A DNA stretch of 64,000 nucleotides from Terebella lapidaria. Taxonomy: Eukaryota; Annelida; Polychaeta; Terebellida; Terebellidae. Below the pieces are notes generated by a model. It did no database searches. It saw nothing but the letters and a program-made list of their open reading frames with translations, and had not been told where the DNA came from. Positions 21,779-33,600 of the stretch are shown here, piece by piece (within the stretch, counting starts at the first letter, position 1; the number at the start of each line of letters is the position of its first letter). Made by a program: the position numbers and the translations under genes. The stretch lies in contig OX424562.1 in the NCBI GenBank assembly GCA_949152475.1, forward strand, positions 2,914,001-2,978,000, written 5' to 3'.

Positions 21779-23709
21779 GGCGCGGCGACTGGTGCCGCAT
21801 GTGCGGGCGTCCCTGTGAAGGGTGCCGACGCACTAACCCACTGCGGGGTAGGTTCCCTGGTGGGTTCCCGGACGACTGGGTCCTGCCACGGGGTTACCTG
21901 CGATGCTTTGGCCGGAGGAGGAGTCGCCGCCTGTGCGGGAACAGCCGAGGCCGGAGCCGGGGCCGGAGGCAACTGTCTAGGGCGGACAGCTACCTCGAGC
22001 GCAAGCGCGGAGTCTATTGCCTCCTCCATCGATCGCTTTTCATGGGTGGCCAGCCCGTATGCTAAGTGGTAAGGCTGGCCATCGATGAACTGATCGATCA
22101 GCATCGTTTCAAACCGTCTGGGGTCCATGTCCGGAAAAGCTCTCCGGCCGAGTATGCGCAGGTTAAACGCATACTCTGTCACGGACTCAGTCGGTAGGCG
22201 GATCCGTGCTTTGAACTCCCGTTCAAACTGCCGCCTGTTGGTCGTCGGCGTGAACAGCAAACGAAGTTGACGGGCAACCTCGCCGAAAGTTACCGTTCCC
22301 ACCGGCAGACACTGCATAACGCCGAGAGCTTTCCCTTCCAAGCTCCCCGCGAGGACATGCCCAGCCTCCTGCTGGGTCCATCCTTCATACACGGCGGTCC
22401 GCCACACTTGGAGTAAGTAGTCCTCCAAGTCGGCGTTATCCCCGTTGAACCTTTTCCGCCACGAAGAGTGGTCAGGCCCGTTATCGCGCGTGCTGCGCGC
22501 CCGACGTGCGGATCCGGCTCCGGGGTCGTCCGTGTAAGGCGGCAAAGTTCGCGAGCTACCCACGCCTGCGACGGAGTCTGCCGGAGCAAACATCGACGCC
22601 GCGGACATAGGAGCAGGAAAGCTCACGCTCGCCGCCGGGTACATTCCCGCTTGTAGCCCACCCTGGCTAGGTGCGGGCGGGGCTCCCATCGAACCTACGG
22701 GGTAGGCTCCAGATGGGGCGGCAAAGCTAGCATAGCTCGGGGCCGGAGCCGCCGGTTGCCACTGCCCGCGAAACACACTTGGCGCACCAGGGTAAGTCGA
22801 CCACGCGGCGTTGACTCCGGCCGCAGGAACGGTCAGAGCGGTAGCCAGCGTGGTGCCTCCAAGCCGCGGAGCAAGCGCGGATCCCATTGCTGAGACCACT
22901 GGCGCCTGCGGACTTGGCAGTACATGGGGAGGAGCCATAGGCCCAGTCATCCCCGGACTGTAAGGGATCGTCGGATCCACGCTCGGAACTGGCTGACTGC
23001 ACTTGTACTGGTCAAGCGCCATGTTTATCAGCCGCTGCTTCCTCTCCGACATGGGCCCCGAAGGGCTCCGTGGCCGCGGATAGGGTGAGCGGATCCGCCA
23101 ATCTGATCGTCCCTGTTGGGGCGACCAGGCGCGGCCGTAGCGCCCTAGAGGAGCCAGCGCACTCAGTTTGTTGGTGAGCTGGTCCATCTCGCCCAGTGCG
23201 GACCGTCCGGTATCCGGGCCGGAGACCCTCGAGGGGGTCCACCCAGCCGGGTTAGGTAACCGGAGGAGTTGGTCCGCAGATCCGGAGTTGATTGCAGCAG
23301 TTGGCACTCTATTCCGGATGTCCGGATCTCCGAATGTCTGGATCTCCGAATGTCTGGATCTCCGGACGTCTGGAGACGTCCCCTGGAAGAGCGCCGCCTG
23401 CCACGAACGTCGTCCGGACAAAGGCAGGCGCGGTGTAGAGCCGTTGCCAGCTCCGCCAACCGCACCTAACACATCAAGACTAGGCCTCGATGGCAACACA
23501 TGTTGCAGCCCCGCAGGGCTCGGCTCCACGTCCGGAGACGGAGCCGCGGACGCCGGAGTCGACTCCGCAGACTGGGTACTGTCTGCGGAGGGCTCCGCAC
23601 GCTCCGCACCATCGCCGGAGCCACCCTGGAGCGGCTCCCGGCCGTCGCGGGACCGGGTCCGGTCCGCAACGTTTCCACCCTTTTCCCTCCCATTATCTTT
23701 CTCACTCAT
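21472..23709 (-). CDS. gag: Gypsy Gag polyprotein
   Basis: A 745-codon frame from the ATG at 23709, 95 bp inside the primer site. The first 380 residues are low-complexity (Ser, Pro, Ala, Arg). A capsid-like region at about 400-560 contains DDWYLQ-type helices (NADLEDYLLQVWRTA), LEGKALGVM and RRQFEREFKARIR. A CCHC zinc knuckle, CYFCGKQGHFWLKC, is at 691-704, followed by a basic tail. This is the structural protein that packages element RNA. Near residues 115-140 (about 23290-23380) the DNA holds short tandem copies of a TCTGGATCTCCGAATG-like unit, giving the peptide repeat RHSEIQTFGDPDI. The frame is intact. Confidence 0.92.
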   Translation of the reverse strand: MSEKDNGREKGGNVADRTRSRDGREPLQGGSGDGAERAEPSADSTQSAESTPASAAPSPDVEPSPAGLQHVLPSRPSLDVLGAVGGAGNGSTPRLPLSGRRSWQAALFQGTSPDVRRSRHSEIQTFGDPDIRNRVPTAAINSGSADQLLRLPNPAGWTPSRVSGPDTGRSALGEMDQLTNKLSALAPLGRYGRAWSPQQGRSDWRIRSPYPRPRSPSGPMSERKQRLINMALDQYKCSQPVPSVDPTIPYSPGMTGPMAPPHVLPSPQAPVVSAMGSALAPRLGGTTLATALTVPAAGVNAAWSTYPGAPSVFRGQWQPAAPAPSYASFAAPSGAYPVGSMGAPPAPSQGGLQAGMYPAASVSFPAPMSAASMFAPADSVAGVGSSRTLPPYTDDPGAGSARRARSTRDNGPDHSSWRKRFNGDNADLEDYLLQVWRTAVYEGWTQQEAGHVLAGSLEGKALGVMQCLPVGTVTFGEVARQLRLLFTPTTNRRQFEREFKARIRLPTESVTEYAFNLRILGRRAFPDMDPRRFETMLIDQFIDGQPYHLAYGLATHEKRSMEEAIDSALALEVAVRPRQLPPAPAPASAVPAQAATPPPAKASQVTPWQDPVVREPTREPTPQWVSASAPFTGTPAHAAPVAAPCSSSDECDMEEYDFGAAQMIAHCVGIEAPGPAECCAFTSGPAQNRPCYFCGKQGHFWLKCPELLECLRSRGYQGALPGPQRRNSFRSGPPGQQGRNPRQGN

Positions 23710-23804
23710 TTTGTTTGAGTTGTCCGTGAGGAGCGAGCGATCCCCAGGGACGAAGGAGGCTACAACACTGTGACGGTAGGCTGCGATGGAACACTGTCGG
23801 ACTG

Positions 23805-23822
23805 ATCCTGGTCACGGCACCA
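23805..23822 (-). promoter_or_regulatory. Primer binding site, tRNA-His
   Basis: On plus the sequence is ATCCTGGTCACGGCACCA, separated by one base from the LTR. It reads as the 3' end of a tRNA: discriminator A plus CCA, acceptor strand TCACGGC, and T-stem strand CCTGG. The acceptor strand is that of animal tRNA-His (5' strand GCCGTGA, from memory). The minus strand would therefore anneal with tRNA-His. Confidence 0.8.
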
Positions 23823-23823
23823 A

Positions 23824-24559
23824 TGTAAAGTTATTGACTACCGTCCGCTCTTCGGGATCCTCGAGGATAGTCCTCTCTCATCCGAGTCCTTGCGGACGCG
23901 CATCCGCTATTCCGGATCCTTGCGGCAGGGCCGCTCACCGGAGGTCGCGGCGGACACGGTAACTACTTCAGCATTAACGGTAACCAGGTAACAGCCCACC
24001 CGACACTCCCAGGCCTACGGACACCGTTCAGAAACTAGTTCATCCCTACGGTGTTAACTGGCGGGGCCTGGCGAGCCGCGGTCTGCCTCGGGGACGGAAC
24101 CCCGTACAGTCCGACATGCTGGCCAGAGCCTCTGTCACACGTCCCGGGAAGGGAGAGAGCTGGCGATCCACAGGGCCGAAGGCCCCCGAGTCAGCAACTT
24201 GTCTCTCCCAGCCCGGGCCTCCCCATGGAAATCGTCCCCAGGGCTCTAGGAGCCCACTACCCACAAACAGGGAACACAAAGCTCATGGCGAGCCTTGCGT
24301 GCGTCCTGTCTCTCGATCTTGGACAATCTCCTCGATCGAGTCGCTTCCAGTGTATATATAATACACCACAAGCTGTAGGGCGCACGCGAGGTCTAATCGA
24401 TCCATTGTTATAGTTTACTGGAGCGTAAATTACAATGCGTCGCCGTGGCAACGCACGCTCGAACGGAGCGTGTCAAAACAAGGCCAAGAACGAAAAGGCC
24501 ACATAAATGGCATTTATGTTTACAATCACCTGCCGCGTGCTTAGGGCAAAATCGCCACA
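23824..24559 (-). repeat. 5' LTR of the gypsy element
   Basis: 736 bp, partner of 13990-14725. In element orientation it starts at 24559 (TGTGGCG) and ends at 23824. A TATA-like run at about 24352-24364 would place transcription start inside the LTR. Confidence 0.95.
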
Positions 24560-25260
24560 ATCGTATCAGACACAATTACACAATCGAAATACACATGCTT
24601 TGATACACATGTCGTAATGTAGCCACCCCCCTTCCCTCAAGAAAAAAGAAGAAAAAGAAATATAAAATATATGTACAGCCATGTTGTTGATTGACGGGAC
24701 AATTTGTAACACTTGCCATACAACAGGCCATACTCCAGGTTACAATTTCAGACAATTTCACACATTTTCAGCATTGTTTATTGGTAATTTCTGTAATATA
24801 ATATATCCACATATATACAGATATTGAAATAAACAATTTGAATTTACTATTTTCTTCATAACTCAGATTACTTTTGTCTTTATGATGATTACTTTATGAT
24901 GGCTATCAATGGTTATCATAATGTAACCATATTTGCGTTATTGTATTCCTCGGACGAAGTTCGGCGGACACTATGGATTTGTCTCCGTCGCGCTGCCGCC
25001 GCCTTCGCCGCCGCCGCCGCGTCCGCCGTAGATATTTTCTTGTGAACGCTCTAGAGGTTGCAAATCTTAACCGATTCTAATTTTTTTTATACAGATACAT
25101 CTTGTGGCAAGATCCCGACACCAATCGATTTTGGTTGCCATAGCAACCAAATTGGCCAATTGGCGACACATTTCGTGCTCAAATTAGCCTGTTTAACAAA
25201 CATGGCTTGTGAACGCTCTACGTGTGGTAGTTTTCGAAGAATGATGATGGAATCGCACAG
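24560..25260. other. Unassigned sequence with a GCC-rich microsatellite
   Basis: No gene is visible. A (GCC/CCG)n run at 24995-25030 sits inside a GC-rich island, and the segment from about 24950 to 25260 has the look of a dispersed repeat: the phrase TTGTGAACGCTCTA occurs twice (near 25042 and 25206). Confidence 0.55.
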
Positions 25261-25275
25261 GGTCGATGAGAAAGA

Positions 25276-25712
25276 CATCATCTTAAAATGCAGTTTTGGT
25301 CAACTTTTACTTTGAATTTCAGCTTGAAACTACGTTTGGGACATATTATGAGTTAAAATTTAACTCATGGTGTAAAGTTCGATTTGACTTCAATTTCGTC
25401 ATCCTGAAATGCAGCTTTGGTCAACTTTTACCGTGGTACTTTGAATTTCAACTTGAAACCAAGGCACATATTATGAGTTAAAATATAAGTTGTGGCAAAA
25501 AGTTCGATATGGCCTCAATTTCGTCATCTTTAAATGCAGTTTTGGTCAACTTTTACTTTGAATTTCAACTCGAAACCAATGGCACATATTTTGAGTTAAA
25601 GTATAACTCATGGCGAAAAGTTCAATCTGGTTCCAATTTCTTCATCTTGAAAAGCAGTTTTTTGTCAATTTTCACTTTGAATTTCAACTTGGAACCAAGT
25701 TTGTCAAACATT
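25276..25712. repeat. Tandem repeats of about 120 bp
   Basis: Four diverged units starting near 25286, 25406, 25532 and 25650. Each carries AAATGCAGTTTTGGTCAAC, then CTTTGAATTTCAACTTGAAACC and TATGAGTTAAAA. The last unit leads into the inverted structure at 25643-25781. Confidence 0.85.
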
Positions 25713-25781
25713 CTAAGTGAAAATTGACAAAAAACTGCTTTTCAAGATGTTTGACAAACTTGGTTCCAAGTTGAAATTCAG
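25643..25781. repeat. Interleaved inverted repeat (A B A' B')
   Basis: Block A (about 25643-25676) is followed by block B (25677-25711), then the reverse complement of A (about 25714-25746), then the reverse complement of B (about 25747-25781). Both inverted copies look essentially perfect. Confidence 0.8.
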
Positions 25782-25799
25782 AGTTGAAATATACTTCCG

Positions 25800-27140
25800 G
25801 TGAAAAGTTTGCTCTGGCTGTAATTTCGTTATTTTATCAAACATGTCGAAATGGAAATTCAAATGCGTAGTGAGTAGTGATTTTGAATTCGACCTTCAAT
25901 ATTCTTGAAAGATCAATGCAGCAATTTTGGTGGGAAAAAATAGTTGTGGCTTGAGATTCAACATTTCTCTGGTAATCTTGATTAGCCCTTGCTCTAGTTT
26001 TTCACACTTACCAATAATATATTTGGGGCAACAGGGATGATAGGGCTACGGGGGATACACCCAAGCGGTCGTAGGCGACCGGAAGCATCTAGTTATTTAC
26101 AAATTTGAATTTAAAATTCTGCATGTAGTTTATCGTAACTTACTGGCACTTTGTTGGGATTGTCTTCGGAATATGAATTTTCACTGTGATCCCGAGGTCT
26201 GCTTTCAAGAGTTTGTGTAGGCCTACCGGGAAATGGATGATCAAACACTGAGGGTTATATGTGAAGTCGAGCTCTGTTGTACGCTCAATATGTCACCATA
26301 AGGTGCAACATATGTGAGAAAATATGAAGAAAATCACAACATATCAAAACATGCACACCTGTCAGTTATGATACAGCAACAATATTTTCAGAAAAAAAAT
26401 GTCTGGTCCTTTTTTATTCACAGTTGAGTTTAGTGGGAAAAATAACCCATTTGGCGTTGCATTTTCGGCAAACGGTAAAATTACCCATAATTCCACATTG
26501 GAGAGAATATATTCTGTTTTCAAATGTTCAATGTATCTTTGGTTGATGTTTGAAAGTCTTACAATAATCAAAAGATTTTAAAAGTTGATCACAAATACCA
26601 GTTGCAGTGCTAATATTATACCGCGCAGCCGTTGACATTGTCAACTAATTGTTAACTAATAATAGAATTAGCCTATCATAATTAAATCCGCTTGCCAAAT
26701 TATAAATTCTAGAATAAAATCTAACAGTGTGAACCTAGGAGCTTCTAGCATTCTAGTATTTTAACTTTTCAAGTTTACTGAAGGTCAAATTCAAGGTGAC
26801 CACCCTGAATCGCTACATATGCCCCCCCCCCCCCCCCACACACACACATTTGAATGTGATAATATCTAACGTCTTGAACTCTCTAGGTGCTCTGGTGAAT
26901 TCGTAGGATTCCCTAGTAGATGATTACTGCGGTTATTTTACAACTGGCCAAATTAGGACAATACATTCACATAGAAAAATGCCGCAAACTGAATTTATCT
27001 CAAGCCAGATTCATAATCTCAAAACAGATCTCAAAACAGATCTATATCTAAATGTGAGATAGAGAGCTTCCGAACATATTGGGAAAATTTCATCCGATAT
27101 GCGTGAAGTTTTTGTTGGATTCTGGTCCAATCCTTTGATT
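25800..27140. other. AT-rich sequence without recognisable gene
   Basis: Nothing coding is visible. A run of C followed by CA repeats is at 26822-26848. A GC-rich patch with ACACCCAAGCGGTCGTAGG near 26050-26090 resembles the end of a dispersed repeat. Confidence 0.6.
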
Positions 27141-28290
27141 TCAATTTTTCAATTTTCAATTTTCAATTTATTTCAGCATAATGACAAAAGTTTACAGTGA
27201 AACTTGTATGTCGCTGCAACATATTTACAAGACATCACTTAAATTGTTACTACAAAGACATATTTAAACGGCACAAATGTACAATGTAATCCCTGTGAGA
27301 ACACGTAATCATATTACATGTATATCTATTGGAATTCTAAATAGGTAGACATGTTTTCCAATATCGTTGCATTATATTATTACGAGATTTTCCGTGAAGT
27401 CTGAATCAGCGCTCACTGAGATATTTTTTCAATAACCTTTTGAATGTAAATAATGATTTGGCCATCTTGCATTGTTGTGGGAGTGAATTCCATATTCTGG
27501 GGCCAACAGTTTTTATGGAAAATTGAGCAAACTTTTTTCTTTGGAAAACGGATCTAAGATTGTAATTAGTTCTGTGATTAATATTCCTGTGGAAAAGACA
27601 TCTGAAAAATATTGGCACTGGTTGATAAAGACTCTTGTGAATAAATATTCCAACGAATAAAGCGTGTAAATCAAATATTGACAGTATCTTATATCGATTA
27701 AACAAAGGTTCAGTATGTGCATTATATTCGGAGAAGCTGATGATACGAATCACACGTTTCTGTAGGATAGTTAACCTGTGGAGACTTTTTTTATGAGTGT
27801 TACCCCATAAGGTTATACCATATATAAAGTGTGGTTTAACAAGTGCATTATACAACATGGATAAAGTATGTCCATATAGCATATGACGTGCTCTTAATAA
27901 TATGCCAATGGTTTTAGAAACCCGTTTACACACATAATTGATATGATGATGCCAAGACATGCATTCGTCTATCCTCAGACCAAGAAATTTGATATTTTGT
28001 ATACGAGTAATAGAACAGTGATTCATTATTATGTTACATGCGTCACGGTCTAACTTTTTTCTAGGATGCGATAATACAATATAGTTGGTTTTTTCTATGT
28101 TCAGACAAAGTCTATTGCACTGAAGCCATTCATTAACAATTACTAGTTCATTATTTAGTGATTCAGCCATGTCAGCCAAATCATTACCGGTGATATGTAT
28201 GCTTGTATCATCAGCAAATAATATAAAAGATAAAATTTTCGATGTGTTACACAAATCATTAATATATATTAAGAACAAAAGCGGTCCCAA
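27140..28290 (-). pseudogene. 5'-truncated LINE: second half of reverse transcriptase and 3' tail
   Basis: A 294-codon frame begins at the LGPLLFLIYINDL motif of a Jockey/CR1-like reverse transcriptase and continues through the catalytic FADD, NRLCLNIEKTNYIV, IKFLGLRIDE and the thumb region (LVKPHFIYGITLWGN, LHRLTILQKRVIRII). It ends with the characteristic YNLRS, VGPRIWNSLP and FKRLLKKYL at 27406. The 3' flank runs to a TTTCAATT-type tandem tail at about 27140-27170, the 3' end of the element. The 5' end is cut at 28290, exactly within the VPQGS-LGP region. The frame is uninterrupted, so the copy is fairly young. It differs in sequence from the copy at 9161-10255. Confidence 0.92.
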
Positions 28291-30465
28291 TATAGAACAA
28301 TATTATTGCGGTTTGATGAAATATTTTAATAACATGCCCGAATGTGAAAAACACTATACAGTTAATATGCCGTATTGCTATGATTTCACCGTTTCATATT
28401 GTAAGATACGGCGGCTCATCGTAGTAAGAGGTGTTTTTATTAATAATAACAAAATCAATTAAAAAATAGACGGACGAATGATGGATGTACGACGGACGAA
28501 CGCAACACATGCCAATTATTGGAGTTTTGCGGTTCGGTAACCTAAAAATTTCAAGTAGGCCCCCACATGGAGAATGATTCTATTCATTGACAACATGGCT
28601 TTCTTTGTTTCCCGTCAAGCTTGTTTTTCGAGAAGTACCAGCCAGCCAAACCCAGACATTTATTGCCACAATAATATTCTATTCATAGAGTCACCCGTGC
28701 TAAAAATGTAAAATTAATGGTATTTAACCATTAAGTGACCCAGCATGACAAAATCAGGCATAAGTCGCAAGTATTGATTTTATAGTACAGGGGCAAGTGC
28801 ATGAAAATAATCATTTTGGGAGAAGGGTCTACTTTGTAATAAACATAAAAATTATTGGATTTTCTACCCAAATTTCTGAAATTTTAGTTGATATTGTAAT
28901 ATTGTAATCATAACGTTACATTGACTGGTGAAAACATCGGAACTGTGTATTTATATCATACTCCCTGTGTGTCAATAGAAATACTTTTATACAATAGAAA
29001 TATGATTGTTGCAGAGTTGAATGGTAAATGTCTTGCTCTTCCGTGTGATTCCAATATTATTATAAATTATAAAAATTATGATTGGTGAAAACTTTTGGTC
29101 AAAATATCAGTAAAAAAGTCAATTTCGTGGGGAAAATTGACATCCATCTCTGACTCCATTTTCTCAGAAACAATAAATCAGCGATACCAATCTTTGAATC
29201 AGCATAACTTTATCCCTAGCTATGATAGAAATATGAATTATATACCACCAGAGAGAGTAACATCTTCTTTTTCTTGTGGTACATACATCTCAATTTTGGT
29301 CCTCAGTCAATGCCTGAGTTTGTGGTGCGGGGATGCTAAGTTATTGAATACTCTATTGATACCTAACAACGGAGAAAGCAGGAAAATGGTAACCATTCAC
29401 CATCCTCCATGGTGTTCAGTGTTTTTTTTTCGGACTGAAAGAAAAAAACACCCCGGGTGGGCACAGGGGGGAGCGGGGGGGGGGGGGGCATCCATCAAAT
29501 TTGTGTTCTTTCTTCAAAACAATTGTTATTTTCACCCGCCCAATGACGAGAAACAAATGTAAAACCAAACATGGCTTGACAATCACTGAAATCGAATATC
29601 CAGTACAATATATGATTCCCGAGAAGGACCGGGATACTATGAACTTGCGAATGTGGGGAGTGTACATGTAGTCTACCGTATACAGATCTGTGAACGGGTG
29701 GATACATTTCTGTTTTATACAGATTTTAAGTTACAATTAGCGTTCAACCTAGCTATTGTAGTATCGCCCACATGAACATACACAACCATCGAAAAATAAT
29801 GAGGTGTTTCTATTAAAACAAGATGACGAAAGCCTGTTCCTGAATAAGATAAGTAGGTATTTCTGTCCCATAGCTACTATCCGATCGTCCAGGACCGGTT
29901 TATATTTCTGACGATATATCTGTCACAACCAAATATGGTAATTTATAGAATATATTTGTGGGTGGTCAATAGTGTGTGGGAGTTCAGAGCAGTAAAGCAC
30001 ACACATATATATAATAATATAGTATCCATTATGGGACGTTCGAACAAATTTAATAATTAGTTGGTTATTCAGCTGGCGTGATTGGTCAATTATTTGTTAA
30101 TTTTTGTTGGTATAGGCCACTATGCCCAGAGCAAATGCGGGCAATTAGAAAATGAGTACTCTGTGGACAAATATCAACAGTTGACATTTGCGGTATAGTA
30201 TTTTTTTCGCCTGAAAGCATCCAGTCACCAAGTCAAATCCTGAATTATTCATTCAGCAGTAATACCGCTAATAGTTTTGAACTTACGCTGATGTACACAC
30301 GGTATCATCAAACCATTGACACGAACTATAATCAGTCCAGCATGACCCAGTAATCGTATCCGGGTTCTCACTATCTATAATTGATAAGAAAGATTAAATT
30401 ACATGTTTTGAACAAAAACATGTATGTCTAAATATTTGTCAGTTTAAGTTGTCAGTTTATGTGCA
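28291..30465. other. Intergenic, repeat remnants only
   Basis: At about 28465-28550 lies the end of a GGTTACC-type repeat: GACGGACG motifs, then GCAACACATGCCAATTATTG, then TTCGGTAACCTAAAAA. A G run is at 29475-29488, preceded by a purine/pyrimidine hairpin near 29418-29452. The 155-codon frame at 29095-29562 shows no family feature and runs into the G run, so I do not call it. Confidence 0.6.
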
Positions 30466-30472
30466 TATAAAA
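30466..30472 (+). promoter_or_regulatory. TATA box of the astacin gene
   Basis: TATAAAA, 156 bp before the start codon. Transcription would begin near 30495-30500, giving a 5' UTR of about 130 bases. The position fits and there is no upstream ATG signal that would disrupt it; the call is by consensus only. Confidence 0.55.
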
Positions 30473-30627
30473 GCTCCAGCAAACATTAGTCCCCAGCTGA
30501 TGTCTAAAATAAACAGAGATAAGATAGCACACCGCAAAGTTGTTTTCCTCCAGTTGGAAGTTGTGTTCAAATTACTTCAAATGGTTTGAAGCCGACTGAA
30601 ATAACGCGAAAATAAAACGCTGACACA

Positions 30628-33600
30628 ATGCGATCTGCAGCATCGCTTGTGATTTTTGGATCGTGCTTAATTTCGGTAAGTACATCTCATATTTCAGTGG
30701 TTTATTTCACTGCATTTTGCAGTACTGCTTTTCCAGAAAGAAACATTTGTTAACAAGTAGATTCATAGGAAAGCCTGTTAGTGCCATCCATTTTTTTTTG
30801 GTTCAGTTAATTTTTCTTTCTAAATCTTGGGGATGTCCCAATAATTCGAACTGGGGAAAAAATATTGAAACTGGGAATAAATTATTTATTCCGGGAAAAA
30901 ACTATCAAAACTGGGAATAAATTATTAAAACCAGAAAATAACAATTTAAACCGGGAAAAAACGATTTAAACCTGGTATAAATGATTCAAACCGGAAAAGA
31001 ACTATTCACACCGGTAAAAAATATTTAAACCTGGAATAAATCATTCAAACTGGGAAATAATTATTTAAACTGGGAATGAATTATTCAAACCAGAAAATAA
31101 TTATTCAAACCGGGAAAGAACTATTTAAACCGGGAAAGAACAATTTAAACCGGGAAAAAACTATTCAAACCGGGAAAGAACTATATAAACCGGGAAAAAA
31201 CAATTTAAACCTGGAAAAAATAGTTGGTTCCAGATTTTAATAATTTATTCTCGGTTATAAAAAAAACTATTCAAACCGGAAAAGAATTATTTAAACCGGG
31301 AAAAAACTATTTAAGCCTGAAAAAAAACAGTTTGTTCATGGTTTTAATAATTTATTCCCGGTTTTAACAATTTTTTCCTGGTTTAAATTGCTGGGAAATT
31401 CCAAAGATTTAGAAAAAAATGATTAAATTATTAAAAGTTGGATGGCACTAACAAGCTGCCGTAGGTTCATTTTGTTCATGATTAAAGATTTCGTGTGGGC
31501 AATTTTAACGAATGTTCTAAAAACTAATTGCTGTTAAAGTGGTCCTTTTTCTGGAAATATATTCGTCAAAAATAATTCTTTTTTAGTGAATAAATCATGC
31601 AACCGTCAGTCATGTGTGTTATTATTTTCACCAGCACATTCACAATGGACGCGCACAGACGATGGATCAAATTATCACCATGGCTATGCCTTCAAGTTAG
31701 TAGGCTAATGTTAAGTTAGTAACTGAAAAATATTTCGTATTTGACCGACGATAATGCCTCATAACGCCAGAACGTTGTCATATTGAATATAAATCGCACC
31801 AAGGTTGATAAATATACAACAAAAGTCATTTCTATACTAAATTTATTTATTTTATTGAATAATGTATTGCTTATTTGTTGCTGATCGATATCTGCAAACA
31901 TATCGATGAAAATGACATGTAATTGAACTTTCGATACAGTAAAAACTGTCTAATCCGAACACCAGATAATACGGACGTTTTAAAAAACTTGACAAACCTA
32001 TACACCGACTAGGTGACGCCATGGACTTGAACCAGGATGAACATACGGTCAAGGTTGAACTGGACATGCTCTTTACTCGCGAGGACTGGGACGAAATCCA
32101 GAGATTGTAAGTTTTCCTGTACAGAAGGTCATACGACAATTGGAACATTGCATGGATCGGAATGCTAGATAGTGTAAAGGCTTGGTTACAAGGGTGATGA
32201 TGTATATGCTTTCAACTCGTTTTGGGAAAAAGAGAGAGGGCGGGGGCAGGGGTAAATTCCAAAGTCATTAGTCTGTTGAAAAACCAACAACAGGGAATTA
32301 AATTTCGGCGCGTGCCTTAACATTTCACCTGTATTTTTAATATAATTAGAACAAATATTTTGACACCACTGCATTATTTCAGAAATTCCGACACGGAACT
32401 GTATCGCCACAAACGTAAGGCGACACGCGACATCAGGAAGCGATGGACCAATAACATCATCCCGTACAGTATCGCAAACCACTTTAGTGAGTCACATTGA
32501 ACAGGAGTGAATTGCAAATGTTTATTCAGAGAGAACTTGAAGAGAAATGCGTCGTTCGAAAGTCTCAAATTATTTTCTGGATCACCCAACCCTAGCAGAT
32601 CATATCACTGATGTATGCTACTCAATAAACTAGACTATAACTAGACCAGTTTATATCCACACGTTTTCACATTAAATCAGGCTCTGCCGACCGGCAGCAG
32701 ATCCAGGCGGCGATGAACGACTGGGAGACATACACGTGTCTCGACTTCCGGCAGGCTACTTCCTCCGACCGGAACCGGATATACATCTACAGCGGCTCCG
32801 GGTAAGCCGCCGAAATATTAAGTCGAGTTCCCAAAAACCTAATTTAACATGTCTCTCACCTGCCACATAAGAGGCATAAAGTTTTGAGTAATGAAGAGGT
32901 ATAGCCGATTATAGAATTAACGCGCATTGAAGTCGCCCATCTTACGTCCCTTGTCAAAAGCATATTCGAGCATTTGAACGTTCAAACATTGAAAGAAATG
33001 CATGTCCTATATGTTCTACAGTCTACAGCGAATGTCTCATGTTTTAGATGCTCTTCGTATGTTGGGATGATAGGCGGTCAACAACAGGTCTCCTTAGCAC
33101 AAGGCTGCCGACAGGTAAGGGTCCCTGACGAATCATTTTCAGGTAGACCCATTTGATATAGGCCTACACTCCACTGATAACTGATTTATTGCAAAATCCC
33201 GTTTTATGTTACAGAAAGGTGTGATTGTACACGAGTTGGGGCACGCGATAGGCTTCCACCACGAGCAGACACGACCGGACCGCGACAGTTACGTACAAAT
33301 CCTGACCCAAAACATCCTGAGCGGCGTCGAATACAACTTCCAGAAGTACTCGACGTCCGTTCAGAACGACTATGACGTCACATATGACTATAGCAGTGTC
33401 ATGCACTATGGACAGTATGTAAGTGGCTGGGGTTTGTTTCACGATATTCTTACACACTAAAGTGCTGAAGTCTAGTCCATGATGCATCGTTTTACAATGG
33501 AACCTCATCTTCATAACGAAGAAATAGTTTGCTTGTACACTATGATAATACCTTTTGCAACGGTTCCTCGTTGTGCGACCAGAAATATATATTTCACTGT

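Larger units (their letters stand above)
13990..24559 (-). mobile_element. Ty3/Gypsy LTR retrotransposon, young but damaged
   Basis: A complete 10.57-kb element on the minus strand: 5' LTR (23824-24559), tRNA-His primer site, gag, pol (protease, RT, RNase H, integrase), a 2.6-kb non-coding spacer, polypurine tract, 3' LTR (13990-14725). The order RT-RNase H-integrase defines Ty3/Gypsy. The element is GC-rich against an AT-rich background. The LTRs differ at one visible position, so insertion is recent. Yet pol has one in-frame amber codon and a shifted segment between RNase H and integrase, and the flanks show no target duplication (left flank ends GTGGTC, right flank begins ATCGTA). Confidence 0.95.

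Noticed and set aside
29095..29562. 155-codon open frame
   Set aside because: No family motif, biased composition, and it reads through a G homopolymer; no splice or neighbour context.
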